64,000 bases of DNA from positions 434,001 through 498,000 of the forward strand of contig NZ_AP024702.1 of NCBI RefSeq assembly GCF_037076345.1. Direction: 5' to 3'. Under the pieces are notes generated by a model. It was not told where the DNA came from, made no database searches, and saw only the letters and a list, made by a program, of their open reading frames with translations. Position 1 is the stretch's first letter; the number at the start of each line of letters is the position of its first letter. The stretch is from Haloferula helveola (GTDB taxonomy: Bacteria; Verrucomicrobiota; Verrucomicrobiia; Verrucomicrobiales; Akkermansiaceae). A program made the position numbers and the translations under genes. Below, piece by piece: positions 1 through 8,761 of this stretch.

Positions 1-1218
1 CTGAAGGCCGAAATCGCTGTCATTGACCTGATCCAGCACCTGATCGAAAGCACTGAAACGCGACAGGACCGCGACCGGGCCAAAGACCTCCCTGCGGTTG
101 AGGTCCGAGGAAGCGGGGACATCCTCAAGCAGGGTCGCGTCCATTAAGGCACCCTTGCGCGTCCCTCCACAGAGGAGCGTGGCTCCTTCCTCCCTGGCCG
201 ACCCGATCCAATCGTCGATCCGCTCCGCTTCGGCTTCCGAAATCATGGGACCGACGAAGGTCCCCTCCTCCTTGGGATCGCCGGTCACCAATTCCCGCGT
301 CGCCGCGACGAGGCGATTGCGGAATTCGTCGTAGATCGACTCGTGCACCATCACCCGCTGGACACCAACACAGCTCTGGCCGCTTTGGTAGAACGCACCG
401 AAGACTATCCGCTGAACGGCATCGTCGAGATCGGCATCCGAGTCGACGACGCAAGCCGCGTTGCCACCGAGTTCGAGAACCACCTTCTTCTTCCCCGCCC
501 TGCTTTTGAGGTTCCAGCCGACTTCCGGAGAGCCCGTGAAGCTGAGCAGCTTCAGACGCTCATCGGTGGTCAGCGCGTCGGCGGCTTCGCGGCTGCAGGG
601 CAGAATCGAAAACGCCCCGGGCGGCAAGTCCGATTCAGCCAGAATCTCTCCGATCATCAACGCACCCACCGGCGTCAGGCTCGCCGGTTTCAATACGAAC
701 GGACAGCCGACCGCGATCGCCGGCGCGACCTTGTGAGCCGTCAGGTTGAGAGGGAAGTTGAATGGCGAAATGAAAGCGCACGCTCCGATCGGCACGCGTT
801 TCCACATCCCGCGGTAGCCTTTGGCCCGTTCGGAGATTTCGAGATTCTGGACCTCGCCGTTGAGGCGGACCGACTCCTCCGCCGCAAATCTGAAGGTATC
901 GATCAGGCGGGTGACTTCTCCGCGGCTGTCGCGAATCGGTTTGCCTGCCTCGATGCACAGGGCCATCGCCAGTTCCTCCTGTCGCTCCCGAAACCGGTCA
1001 ACGCAGTGCTGTAGGACCTGCTGCCGCTCGTAGGGTCTCATCTCCCCCATCGCGGGCACCGCATCGGCGGCGGCTGCAATCGCCTGATCGATCGCCTCCC
1101 GATCAGCCAATGCCACCTTCGTGGCGACCTCGCCCGTGAACTTGTCGGCGACCTCCAGGTCCTTGTTCGGGCGCTCCGGCCGGTTCGCAAGATAGTAGGG
1201 ATAGCTCGGTTCCAGCAT
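1..1218 (-). CDS. NAD(P)-dependent aldehyde dehydrogenase, C-terminus cut by window edge
   Basis: The frame is open from an ATG at 1218 to base 1, giving 406 codons. About 60-70 residues are missing compared with the usual 470-480 of the family. It should oxidise an aldehyde to an acid in the cytoplasm. Seen in the translation: the oxyanion Asn in ISPFNFPLN, the general-base Glu in LELGGNA, the nucleotide-site motif SFTGSPEVG, and the catalytic Cys in SGQSCVG. The start is followed by LEPSYPYYLANRPE, a plausible N-terminus. It is separated from the next minus-strand gene by about 64 bases. The substrate cannot be told from the sequence. The family call is safe; the subfamily is unknown. Confidence 0.92.
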   Translation of the reverse strand, partial: MLEPSYPYYLANRPERPNKDLEVADKFTGEVATKVALADREAIDQAIAAAADAVPAMGEMRPYERQQVLQHCVDRFRERQEELAMALCIEAGKPIRDSRGEVTRLIDTFRFAAEESVRLNGEVQNLEISERAKGYRGMWKRVPIGACAFISPFNFPLNLTAHKVAPAIAVGCPFVLKPASLTPVGALMIGEILAESDLPPGAFSILPCSREAADALTTDERLKLLSFTGSPEVGWNLKSRAGKKKVVLELGGNAACVVDSDADLDDAVQRIVFGAFYQSGQSCVGVQRVMVHESIYDEFRNRLVAATRELVTGDPKEEGTFVGPMISEAEAERIDDWIGSAREEGATLLCGGTRKGALMDATLLEDVPASSDLNRREVFGPVAVLSRFSAFDQVLDQVNDSDFGLQ

Positions 1219-1282
1219 GTCGTCCGAAGCTATGGCCTGCTGTCGCCACGCGAAAGCAGTCTTTGAACGGAAATCGGCCAAG

Positions 1283-1987
1283 TCAGGCCGACACGGTGCC
1301 GTCGCGATACCCCGACCTCAGGCGTCCCACATCGTGATCCGAGCCGTAGACCATGATGAGGTCCCCTTCTTCCAAGACCTCGTCGCGGCCCGGCGCGCCC
1401 ACGAACCTGCCGTCTTTCCGGTAAACCCCCAGAATCACAATCCCCTGGTCTCCCGGCCTCGACTGCCCCAGTGCCTTGCCGATGAACGGATGCCCCTCAA
1501 TCAGTTCGACTTCGGCGACACTGAATCCCTGCTTCACCCTTAACAGAACATCATAGTCGAGGGCCTGAACCACGCCGAGCCGCTTCAGCAAGCTCCGCAT
1601 CAGACTGTCCATCGGCTTTTTGACAAAACCTACATTGAGCAACAGGCCGACACCTACGAGCGCCCCCAAAATCCACAACAGCAGGACACCTCCCGCCATT
1701 CCTTCCGGGTCGTTGTTCATCAGCGTCACGATGAGTGTCGCCAGCGCCGACGTGATCCCTACGTTCCCTGCGATGATGAGATGCAGGATGATCCGGCGGC
1801 GTACCGGATGATTCACGACCATCTCGGCCTCCTGCGTGGTGAATCCGACGCCGAAGAAGGCCGACGCCGCCTGAAAGCGCGCCGCCGCCTGCGACATCCC
1901 GGTCAATGCCAGGGCATTCGCCCCCAGTTGGACGATCAGAAGCGCGACTACCACGATCGTCGCCAATGCGATCATCGAAACCATCAT
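1283..1987 (-). CDS. Membrane protein with C-terminal TrkA-C (RCK_C) domain
   Basis: This 234-residue protein has about three hydrophobic segments in its first 130 residues (from residue 5, around 65-90 and 100-120). A soluble C-terminal region of about 85 residues follows, with the TrkA-C pattern (VAEVELIEGHPFIGKAL ... GDLIMVYGSD). TrkA-C domains bind small ligands and gate ion transporters, so a role in sensing or gating at the membrane is likely but inferred. Its start overlaps the stop of the acyltransferase gene upstream (ATGA at 1984-1987), so the two are probably translationally coupled. It lacks the Rossmann TrkA-N domain, so it is not a full TrkA. Confidence 0.8.
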   Translation of the reverse strand: MMVSMIALATIVVVALLIVQLGANALALTGMSQAAARFQAASAFFGVGFTTQEAEMVVNHPVRRRIILHLIIAGNVGITSALATLIVTLMNNDPEGMAGGVLLLWILGALVGVGLLLNVGFVKKPMDSLMRSLLKRLGVVQALDYDVLLRVKQGFSVAEVELIEGHPFIGKALGQSRPGDQGIVILGVYRKDGRFVGAPGRDEVLEEGDLIMVYGSDHDVGRLRSGYRDGTVSA

Positions 1988-3180
1988 AGCGATGCGAGCA
2001 GTCGAGTGAGCCGTTTCTCCAAAACCCCCGTGAGCACACCGGCGCCTTCTTTCTTCGTCAACTCGCCGCTCTCGATCAGATCCGACACGCAGATCGGATC
2101 ATCCGCAGCGACCGCGGCACGGCGCTCGGTCGGGTAGGTTGGAAACCCGAACAGGTCCTCTTCCAGTTTCATGATGGTTTCGGCATGCCGGTCGACCGTC
2201 GGTTCGGCAAGCAGGTAGTCACCGACGTAGCTGTGAGCCTGCAGCGCGGTGAATACACGATCAAGGTCATCCAGTAGAGCGGCCCGCGCTTCACCGAGCG
2301 CTGGCTCTTTCTCATCCAACAACCGCCGGCGAAGGCGGTAGCGAAGCGCACGTACCCGCTCGGGAGGCGTGCCGGCCTTGGGATCCCGACCATGCCGCTC
2401 TTCCACTTCACCGAGAAGTCTTTCGCAAAGACCGCAAAGCCGGTCCTGCAACTCGCCGCGGATCGCTTCACCGAGGAACTCGATCTCCTTGAGTCCCAGC
2501 AAGCCCGTGCCGAGCCGGATGGTGCGGTCCCGTGTCGGCATCGACGGCCGTGGCGTCCATCCGATCCGATCCTCGAGCCGGTTCAGCCGCCCGACGAAAG
2601 TGCTCTCGACAGCAGGGTCATGATGAAACCGCATGCCGACCGGTACCAACCACGCCTTACGACCGTCGGACAACCGACCCGCCGCCTTGAGCAAGATGGA
2701 AGCGACACCTTCATGCAAGGGATCAAGCCGCTCGTGGTGATGGTAGATCTCACCCTCGGGATAGACCACCAGGGGCACACCGTCCGCGAGGAGTCCGATC
2801 GCCGTCTTGATCGCCGATAGATCGGGGCCGTCGCGATCGACGGAAAACACCCCCATCGACTGCAAAGCCCACGATGCCCGCGAACTGACCTCGAAGATCT
2901 CGCGAGCGCCCATGAAATGCAAAGGCATGCGATGCCGCGAACCGATCTCCATCATCAGATGCGGATCGGAATGGTCCGCATGGTTCGGAGCGAGCAGCAC
3001 CGCATCTCCGGCATCGACCAACTCCTTCACCTTCCCGAAGCCCCGTTCATCGATCGAACCGATCCGGTACTTCTTCTCAAGCAGGAGCCGCCGGTTCGCC
3101 CACTGCAGGAACGGCCGCACCCACCATCGCACCTTCGGTGGTCGGAAGGTGTAGGGAAGGTCGTTCCGCAGTCGCCGCAT
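1984..3180 (-). CDS. PlsC-like 1-acylglycerol-3-phosphate acyltransferase domain protein
   Basis: The 398-residue protein carries the acyltransferase HX4D motif in APNHADHSD (near residue 66) and the second conserved block VVYPEGE (near residue 140). Both are hallmarks of the PlsC family that esterifies lysophosphatidic acid or related lipids. The N-terminal 200 residues form the catalytic domain. The C-terminal half (about 200 residues, charged and helical) is longer than in ordinary PlsC (about 240 residues) and is of unknown role. It is first in an operon with the TrkA-C membrane protein. A second, short PlsC lies at 24334-25059, so this one may not be the housekeeping enzyme. Confidence 0.85.
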   Translation of the reverse strand: MRRLRNDLPYTFRPPKVRWWVRPFLQWANRRLLLEKKYRIGSIDERGFGKVKELVDAGDAVLLAPNHADHSDPHLMMEIGSRHRMPLHFMGAREIFEVSSRASWALQSMGVFSVDRDGPDLSAIKTAIGLLADGVPLVVYPEGEIYHHHERLDPLHEGVASILLKAAGRLSDGRKAWLVPVGMRFHHDPAVESTFVGRLNRLEDRIGWTPRPSMPTRDRTIRLGTGLLGLKEIEFLGEAIRGELQDRLCGLCERLLGEVEERHGRDPKAGTPPERVRALRYRLRRRLLDEKEPALGEARAALLDDLDRVFTALQAHSYVGDYLLAEPTVDRHAETIMKLEEDLFGFPTYPTERRAAVAADDPICVSDLIESGELTKKEGAGVLTGVLEKRLTRLLASL

Positions 3181-3337
3181 CCCTTCTAACTAGCCGACAC
3201 GACACGCGTGAGAAATCCAAAACAGCGGATGACAAGCGCCTGAAAAGCGGGACCGACCCCCACCCCCTAGCGTGCATTTTTGAAATCGCGGCCCCCGGTC
3301 CCGATTGATAAAGTAACGTTCACCATCAGGAAATCCG

Positions 3338-4540
3338 ATGTTTAGATCTCTGCTTTGTGCCGTAGGGGGCTCAGTCGTCACGATTCTGTCGTCGCATGGC
3401 GCCTTCACGGTCAATCCGCCCCAAGCCATCACCCACCGGGTCGAGGTCCAACCGATCATTGTCTCGAAGACCAACGGAGCCACCGCGGTCTTCATGGGCC
3501 ATACTGCTTCGGAAGCCTACATCAAGGGCCGGATCAATCAGGCTTGGGCCCAGGTCGGCGTGGAAATCTCATGGCTGGCGCCGGTGAGCTATACCAACAA
3601 CTTTGCCTACGACGGATCCCCGAACAACTACAGCAGCAACTCGCGACCGCAGAGCCACCTCGACCAGATCGTCGACAATGCCGGGACTCCACCGAAGAAT
3701 CCGGACTCGATCGTCCTCAACCTGTTCTTCGTCGAAATCGTTCCGGGCTTCTCCCAAACACCCGACAACGCCGCGAACGGTCTCGCCTTCGTCGACGACA
3801 ACGGCAGCGCCATCCACGTCGGTGCGTTTCTCGTCGCCGACGGCCCCTACAACTACACCAATGGCGGGCGCGACGTCGCCGCCGCGGTGATCGCGCACGA
3901 AATCGGGCACTGCCTGGGTCTCTCCCACTACTCATCAAGCTCAAGCAACCTGATGTACGGCGGTTCCGGAAGCGGGGAGCGTTTGATCGAGAGCCAGAAG
4001 AACACCATCTTCACTAACAACTGGTGGCTCGACGGCTACGACATGCTGCAGGTGATCCCTGAAGAGTCGAACTTCGTTGTATGGGCCGACGGCTTCGGCA
4101 TCGAAGGCGGTCCCGACGACGATGACGATGGCGACCGACTGAGCAATGCCTTCGAGTTCCTGAACGGCACCCTGCCCAACTCTCCGAACTCGTTCCCTCC
4201 ACCGGTTGCCACCGCCGCGGGTCCGGTCTGGAGCCTCGCGAAGAACCCGCTCGCGGTGGAAGACGGCTTCGACTTCGAGATCGAGACGTCGCCAACACTC
4301 GATGGCTGGCTGCCCGCCGGCAGCAACGGCAGCGGGAGCACGGTCCTTTTCGACACCACCGACGCTGTCTCGGTCCGGCTCAACTCGGGGGCGCCTTCGG
4401 CATTCCTGCGGGTCGGCGTTTCAATCCCCGAGATCGCCGCCGCAACCGTTGCGAGTGTTGCCCCACCAGAGGCGCCCGAACGGGTCTATTCCAGTTGCGC
4501 CACCGGCGGGTGCGGCTGCCAAGCCGCGGTCGCTCCCTGA
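3338..4540 (+). CDS. Secreted metzincin-type zinc metalloprotease with Cys-rich tail
   Basis: The 400-residue protein begins with a signal peptide (first 22 residues, ending near SHGAF). It contains a complete metzincin zinc site HEIGHCLGLSH near residue 188 (HEXXHXXGXXH, three zinc-binding His) and a downstream Met-turn SNLMYGG. It is therefore probably an extracellular or periplasmic matrixin- or pappalysin-like endopeptidase. After the catalytic domain there is an acidic Asp-rich stretch (PDDDDDGDRLSN), typical of calcium-binding linkers in secreted proteins of this phylum, and then a beta-rich C-terminal domain. The last 15 residues contain four Cys (CATGGCGC). A second secreted protease follows 111 bases later. 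Target proteins are unknown. Confidence 0.85.
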   Translation: MFRSLLCAVGGSVVTILSSHGAFTVNPPQAITHRVEVQPIIVSKTNGATAVFMGHTASEAYIKGRINQAWAQVGVEISWLAPVSYTNNFAYDGSPNNYSSNSRPQSHLDQIVDNAGTPPKNPDSIVLNLFFVEIVPGFSQTPDNAANGLAFVDDNGSAIHVGAFLVADGPYNYTNGGRDVAAAVIAHEIGHCLGLSHYSSSSSNLMYGGSGSGERLIESQKNTIFTNNWWLDGYDMLQVIPEESNFVVWADGFGIEGGPDDDDDGDRLSNAFEFLNGTLPNSPNSFPPPVATAAGPVWSLAKNPLAVEDGFDFEIETSPTLDGWLPAGSNGSGSTVLFDTTDAVSVRLNSGAPSAFLRVGVSIPEIAAATVASVAPPEAPERVYSSCATGGCGCQAAVAP

Positions 4541-4651
4541 TCATGAATGGACCCGGCCACTCCCAAAACGACAGTTCGTGGCAATTGATTCGGATCCCCG
4601 TATTTCCATTTTCCTTCTCCGAAATGTGACCCAAGTTCCGGATTAAAGTCC

Positions 4652-5896
4652 ATGGCACGCATCTTCAACCGACTTCGCAAGCAGGGGCTGGGAACTCTCC
4701 GGGCCCTCCGTTTCTTCTCAGGATGCCTGCCCGCCTTGGGTTGCGCTTCGGCCATCACCATCGAGTTCGACTACACCTACGACACCAACGACTGGTTCGA
4801 GGTCGGCGAACGAAAGGCGATTCTCGAGCAGGTCGCGTCGCTCTACGAGACCATCCTGACCGACACCTTGCTGAGAATCGATCCGGCCGATTTCCCCGGT
4901 TCGACCTGGACGGTTTCGGTCAGGAACCCCCAGACCGGGAATACCGTCTCGCTTCCCAACTTCGTGGTCCCGGATGATACCATTGTTGTTTTCGCTGGTG
5001 CCCGTGAACTCGGAGGCACGGTTCGCGGCCAAGCCGGCAACGCCGGGTGGAGCGGGAGTGGCTTCAGCTCCTGGTTCTCTCGTATCCGGGCTCGGGGAGG
5101 AAATCCCGGCGCTGACTATTCCTCAGCAGATGCCGAGCTGATCACGGACTATGCGCCGCACGTCGGCTTCCTCAGTTTCGACATCACGACCGACTACAAC
5201 TACTCGACGACCCAGAACCTGTCCGGAACCGACTATGTCTCGGTCGCCCTCCATGAGTTGGGCCACGTGCTGGGCATCGGGATCTGCGATTCATGGGACA
5301 ACCTGATCAACAGCGGTCAGTTCACCGGCCCTGCCTCCCTGCGGGCGGCGGGAGTCATGCCGGCCGTGCAGTCCGGCAACGGACACTTCGACCAGAGTGT
5401 CACCAACAAGCCCGCTTTCGGCTCGTTCGCGACGCCCCACGGTTCATCCACCCCGGTGCTCATGCGCCCGTCGCTGACGACATCCGGGGGACTTCTGACG
5501 GTCCTGACCGACCTCGACCTCGCCGCCCTCGTCGACATCGGTTGGCAAGTTGAACCGCCACTCGGTCCGACCTACCCTTCCCTCGGCCCGGCCGGCACTC
5601 AGATCAACTGGCCGAGCTCCAGCTTTCGCTCCTACGTGGTTGAAAAGAGCACGGATCTCGACTTCGGATCGGCCACCACCGTGGCATTCGATGGCGACGG
5701 CTCCGTGCAATCCTGGACCGACCCGTCACCACCCTCAGGACGTTGTTTCTACCGCATGACCGACACCGCCTACCCGGCGCCAGCCGCGGTCACGCTTCCC
5801 GCACCTGCGATGCTGGCGGCAGCCGGTGACGACGAGATCCGGACCGAAACGGTCGCGCCCCGCTGGGTCGAGGGCTGCGAGTGCGGCGGTCACTGA
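4652..5896 (+). CDS. Secreted leishmanolysin-like (M8-like) zinc metalloprotease with Cys-rich tail
   Basis: The 414-residue protein has a long basic N-region, then a hydrophobic signal core (residues 13-32, near FFSGCLPALGCASA). HELGHVLGIG (near residue 199) gives two zinc-binding His and the Glu. Unlike its neighbour it lacks the close third His. Instead it has the layout of bacterial leishmanolysin-like proteins: FTGPASLRAAG, then a distant His in GNGHFDQ, then VLMRP and LTDLDLAALVDIGW. It is therefore probably a secreted protease that uses a distal third ligand. The protein ends GCECGGH, a Cys-rich tail like that of the preceding protease. The gene is probably co-transcribed with its neighbour. 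It converges on smpB with an 11-base gap. Confidence 0.82.
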   Translation: MARIFNRLRKQGLGTLRALRFFSGCLPALGCASAITIEFDYTYDTNDWFEVGERKAILEQVASLYETILTDTLLRIDPADFPGSTWTVSVRNPQTGNTVSLPNFVVPDDTIVVFAGARELGGTVRGQAGNAGWSGSGFSSWFSRIRARGGNPGADYSSADAELITDYAPHVGFLSFDITTDYNYSTTQNLSGTDYVSVALHELGHVLGIGICDSWDNLINSGQFTGPASLRAAGVMPAVQSGNGHFDQSVTNKPAFGSFATPHGSSTPVLMRPSLTTSGGLLTVLTDLDLAALVDIGWQVEPPLGPTYPSLGPAGTQINWPSSSFRSYVVEKSTDLDFGSATTVAFDGDGSVQSWTDPSPPSGRCFYRMTDTAYPAPAAVTLPAPAMLAAAGDDEIRTETVAPRWVEGCECGGH

Positions 5897-5907
5897 CCGT
5901 CGCGGCC

Positions 5908-6366
5908 TTACTGGCGATTGAACCGCGCGACCTCACGCTGGGCTTCACGCAGCTCGACCCGCTTCTTCAGGTCGTGGCGTTGGTCGGTATGCGACTTGCC
6001 CTTGCCGACACCGAGTTCGACCTTCACCCGGCCGTTCTTCCAATACATCCGCAGGCAGGGCAACGTCGAACCCTTGGCCTGAAGCGCGTGCTCGAGGGCT
6101 TCAATCTCCTTCTTGTGGAGCAGCAACCGCCTGGGGCGCCGCGACTCGTGCTGGAAGAAAGCCCCCGCGGTCTCCCACGGCTGGATGTGGCAGCCGTAGA
6201 GAAAGATCTGCCCGCCCTCGGGACGGGCGAAGGCGTCGGCAATGTTCACCTTGCCGGCACGGACCGACTTCACCTCGGTGCCCTTGAGTTCGACGCCCGC
6301 CTCGTAGGTGTCGCCGATATGAAAATCGCGACGCGCCTTGCGGTTGTTGGCGATCTCGTTGCTCAT
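5908..6366 (-). CDS. smpB: SsrA (tmRNA)-binding protein SmpB
   Basis: The 152-residue length matches the family. SmpB binds the tRNA-like part of tmRNA and brings it to stalled ribosomes for trans-translation. Conserved blocks seen: NRKARRDFHI at the N-terminus, GTEVKSVRAGKVN, RRLLLHKKEI, and YWKNGRVKVELGVGKGK. A basic C-terminal tail follows, which in the family enters the empty mRNA channel. It lies 40 bases downstream of rpoZ and is probably co-transcribed with it. No tmRNA gene is visible in the window. Confidence 0.97.
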   Translation of the reverse strand: MSNEIANNRKARRDFHIGDTYEAGVELKGTEVKSVRAGKVNIADAFARPEGGQIFLYGCHIQPWETAGAFFQHESRRPRRLLLHKKEIEALEHALQAKGSTLPCLRMYWKNGRVKVELGVGKGKSHTDQRHDLKKRVELREAQREVARFNRQ

Positions 6367-6406
6367 CGCCGTGATGGCCCCTCGGGGGCTTCGCGGATTG
6401 ACCCGC

Positions 6407-6679
6407 TCACATGTTCACGCCCTCACCGGAGAGCTTGATCTTGCCCTCGATGATTTCCTGAAGCGCGATATCGGCGGCTCCCATGCTGGGAACGGTCGGA
6501 ATCAGCGGCGAACGGCCGCTGTTGAGTTGGCGGACCCGCTTGGAAACCATGTTGATGAGAACAAGGGGGTCACTGACGACTTCGGATGCCTTCTCGACAA
6601 GATCGCTTTTCATGGGTGTGCCTGCAAACCGGGAATGGGGCTTCGGCTGCTCGATGGGAATGATGTTGTCTGGAGACAT
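6407..6679 (-). CDS. rpoZ: RNA polymerase omega subunit
   Basis: The 90-residue protein contains the omega pattern: VSDPLVLINMVSKRVRQLNSG near residues 36-57, then DIALQEIIEGKI near residues 70-82. Omega helps assemble and stabilise RNA polymerase by binding the beta-prime subunit. The annotated ATG gives a 22-residue lead-in; a second in-frame ATG at 6613 (MKSDLVEKA) would give a more standard length of 68 residues, and I cannot choose between them. A strong hairpin sits just upstream of the first ATG. The gene heads an operon with smpB. Confidence 0.88.
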   Translation of the reverse strand: MSPDNIIPIEQPKPHSRFAGTPMKSDLVEKASEVVSDPLVLINMVSKRVRQLNSGRSPLIPTVPSMGAADIALQEIIEGKIKLSGEGVNM

Positions 6680-6682
6680 GCC

Positions 6683-6714
6683 GCGCCGTCCGGTCCTCCA
6701 CGACCGGAGGGCGC
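6683..6714 (-). promoter_or_regulatory. Hairpin immediately upstream of the rpoZ start
   Basis: GCGCC-G-TCCGGTC and GACCGGA-G-GGCGC face each other across a 6-base loop, giving 12 paired bases with one mismatch. In the rpoZ transcript this stem ends about four bases before the ATG at 6679, where a ribosome must load. It could limit rpoZ translation, or favour the internal start at 6613. It could also be only a REP-like repeat or an end structure for the upstream gene; no T-run follows it. Confidence 0.35.
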
Positions 6715-6792
6715 GAGAAACCAGAGAACCAGCCTTTTGGCAAGCCGAAACCGGTCCTAATCCTCAGAAATCCGAGATTCCAGACCTCACCC

Positions 6793-7188
6793 TCACTTTG
6801 GCATCAAATCCGTGCCAAAATGGCGCAGTATGACCACCGTCAGCCAGAAGCAGCCGATCGTGATCAGGCAATTGGCTCCCAGCGCCGGCCAGAAGCCCCA
6901 ACCGGAGCGTAGCATCCATGGCAGGATCAGGAACATCGGCAGGGTCGGCAGGACGAACCAGAAGGTCCCCTCGGAGTGATTCGCGATGCGGTCGGAGGAC
7001 TGCTTTTCGACATTCATCCAGACCATCGCGATCAGCGAGGTGAACGGCAGCGCGATCAGCAGGGCCGAAAGACGGTCGTTCACCACCTGGATCTTGGTGA
7101 CGAACAGGATGACCAGCGCCGTGACGAGCAGCTTCACCACATCCATCGCGCTGAAGCTGAAAACTTTCTCCCAGGGAATCTTGCTCAT
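6793..7188 (-). CDS. DUF3147-family small integral membrane protein
   Basis: I chose the ATG at 7188 (MSKIPWEKV), which gives 131 residues. The longer open frame upstream overlaps the divergent lipoprotein gene and has no membrane-protein character. Four hydrophobic segments are visible (about residues 15-32, 38-58, 72-92, 100-122), with DVVKLLVTALVI and NDRLSALLIALPFTS matching DUF3147 proteins. Its function is not known. It lies 113 bases upstream of rpoZ on the same strand and is divergent from the lipoprotein gene, with 43 bases between start codons. Confidence 0.75.
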   Translation of the reverse strand: MSKIPWEKVFSFSAMDVVKLLVTALVILFVTKIQVVNDRLSALLIALPFTSLIAMVWMNVEKQSSDRIANHSEGTFWFVLPTLPMFLILPWMLRSGWGFWPALGANCLITIGCFWLTVVILRHFGTDLMPK

Positions 7189-7231
7189 GGTCCTACTTGC
7201 GACCCCCCCAGCCTGCGGATAAGCGTTAGGC

Positions 7232-8044
7232 ATGCAAGTGCTTCGTTTCTCCTGCCTGCTCATGCTCGGCATCGCCTCGTGCGGACCCGCCGCTCCTCCC
7301 GAGGCCCCGCCGGCCGCCAGCAGTTCGCTCAGTGCCGCCCAGAAGAACGCGATCGGGAAAAAGATTTGGCAGAACGAATGCGGTGGCACGGTCGATGGAC
7401 TCACCACCTGGAATGCCGGAGAGGAATTCCCGTCGCTCGGCATCGGCCACTTCATCTGGTATCCCGCCGGCTTCAACGGCCGCTGGACCGAGTCGTGGCC
7501 GCAATTTGTCGCCTACGCCCGGAAACACGGCGTGCAAGTGCCCGAGATCGGCACCCGCGCCGACGCCCCTTGGTCGACCAAGGCGCAGTTCCAGGCCCAA
7601 TTCAACGGTGCCGAGATGAGCGGCCTGCGCCGCTGGCTCGCCTCGAACGTCACGCTGCAGACCGACTTCATCATCGCCCGCTCGCAGGCTGCGCTGCCGA
7701 AGATCCTCGCCGCGGCCCCTGCCGCCGACCGGGCCCGGATCAAGGCGAACTACGAAAAGGTCGCCACCACCACCAACGGCACCTATGCCCTGATCGACTA
7801 CGTCAATTTCAAGGGCGACGGCACCAATACGACCGAGCGCTACAACGGCCAGGGCTGGGGGCTCCTGCAGGTGCTTCAGGGCATGAAGAACGTCCCGTCG
7901 GGCCAAGCGGCCGCCGCCGAGTTCGCGGCCTCCTCCAAACGCGCGCTCGACCGCCGCATCGCCAACTCCCCTCCCGCCCGCGGCGAGTCCCGCTGGCGTG
8001 CGGGCTGGCACAACCGCTGCGATACCTACGCCCGATCTCTCTGA
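7232..8044 (+). CDS. Conserved lipoprotein of unknown function, possibly lysozyme-like
   Basis: The 270-residue protein starts with a lipoprotein signal peptide: hydrophobic core LLMLGIASC with a lipobox Cys at residue 17, then a Pro/Ala-rich linker to residue 33. The mature part opens with KKIWQNECGG and continues to SLGIGHFIWYP. The Glu in NECGG followed about 25 residues later by a G-x-GH block is reminiscent of phage-type lysozymes (Glu then IG-x-GH), but this is a weak analogy and not a family match I can name. It is followed 33 bases later by the Pqi operon and may share a transcript with it. It is probably anchored in an envelope membrane facing the periplasm. Confidence 0.75.
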   Translation: MQVLRFSCLLMLGIASCGPAAPPEAPPAASSSLSAAQKNAIGKKIWQNECGGTVDGLTTWNAGEEFPSLGIGHFIWYPAGFNGRWTESWPQFVAYARKHGVQVPEIGTRADAPWSTKAQFQAQFNGAEMSGLRRWLASNVTLQTDFIIARSQAALPKILAAAPAADRARIKANYEKVATTTNGTYALIDYVNFKGDGTNTTERYNGQGWGLLQVLQGMKNVPSGQAAAAEFAASSKRALDRRIANSPPARGESRWRAGWHNRCDTYARSL

Positions 8045-8077
8045 CTCCGAGCTCTTCGCTCAAAGTTCCAGGCTAGC

Positions 8078-8761
8078 ATGCGTCGCCACCACCATGGACT
8101 CCCCTGGCCCCGCAGGGACCGCGACGAGCAGGTCGCGTGCGAGTTCTGCGATGCCGTGCAGCCCGCGCCGCGGTTGAGGGAAGGCGAAGGCGCCTACTGC
8201 GGCAATTGCGGCGAGCTTCTCTATCAGAACCGCCCGAGATCGCTGTCGCGCGCGACCGGGTTCTCGATCGCGGCCCTGATCTTCATGCTGCTCGCCCACA
8301 GCTTTCCCTTCCTCACGATGTCGGCGGCGGGCGCGAGTACCAAGCTGAGCCTGATCCGCTGCGCGCGGGCGCTCTCGCACGATGGCGACGTGCTCCTTTC
8401 CTGGCTGTGCATCTTCTTCACGATCATCGCCCCTCTCGCCCTCGTCGGCAGCCTTCTCTACATGAGCGCTCCCCTGCTCTACGGACGCGCCTTGCCCGGC
8501 GCCCTGCAAATCGCACGCTGGTTCCAGCGCTCCGAGCCTTGGGCGATGCTCGAGGTCTTCCTGTTAGGCTTCATCGTCTCGCTACTGAAGCTCGGACACC
8601 TCGCCGAGATCCATTTCAACATCGGCCTCTGGTCACTGGTCGCCCTCGTGATCTGCATCGCCGGCGCGACCGCCGGCATCGACCGCCGCGAACTGTGGGA
8701 CCGGCTCGAGTTGGCCGTCGATCCCGCTCCAAAACCCGAACCCGTGGACCGAGCGGGATGA
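8078..8761 (+). CDS. Paraquat-inducible protein A family membrane protein (first PqiA half)
   Basis: The 227-residue protein starts with a zinc ribbon (CEFCDA near residue 21 and CGNCGE near residue 43), followed by four predicted membrane segments. This is the layout of one PqiA domain. PqiA works with the MCE protein PqiB and lipoprotein PqiC in moving lipids between the inner and outer membranes. The PqiA of E. coli has two such domains in one chain (about 417 residues); here they are two genes. The stop overlaps the start of the second half (ATGA at 8758-8761). The cysteine pairs are intact. Confidence 0.88.
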   Translation: MRRHHHGLPWPRRDRDEQVACEFCDAVQPAPRLREGEGAYCGNCGELLYQNRPRSLSRATGFSIAALIFMLLAHSFPFLTMSAAGASTKLSLIRCARALSHDGDVLLSWLCIFFTIIAPLALVGSLLYMSAPLLYGRALPGALQIARWFQRSEPWAMLEVFLLGFIVSLLKLGHLAEIHFNIGLWSLVALVICIAGATAGIDRRELWDRLELAVDPAPKPEPVDRAG

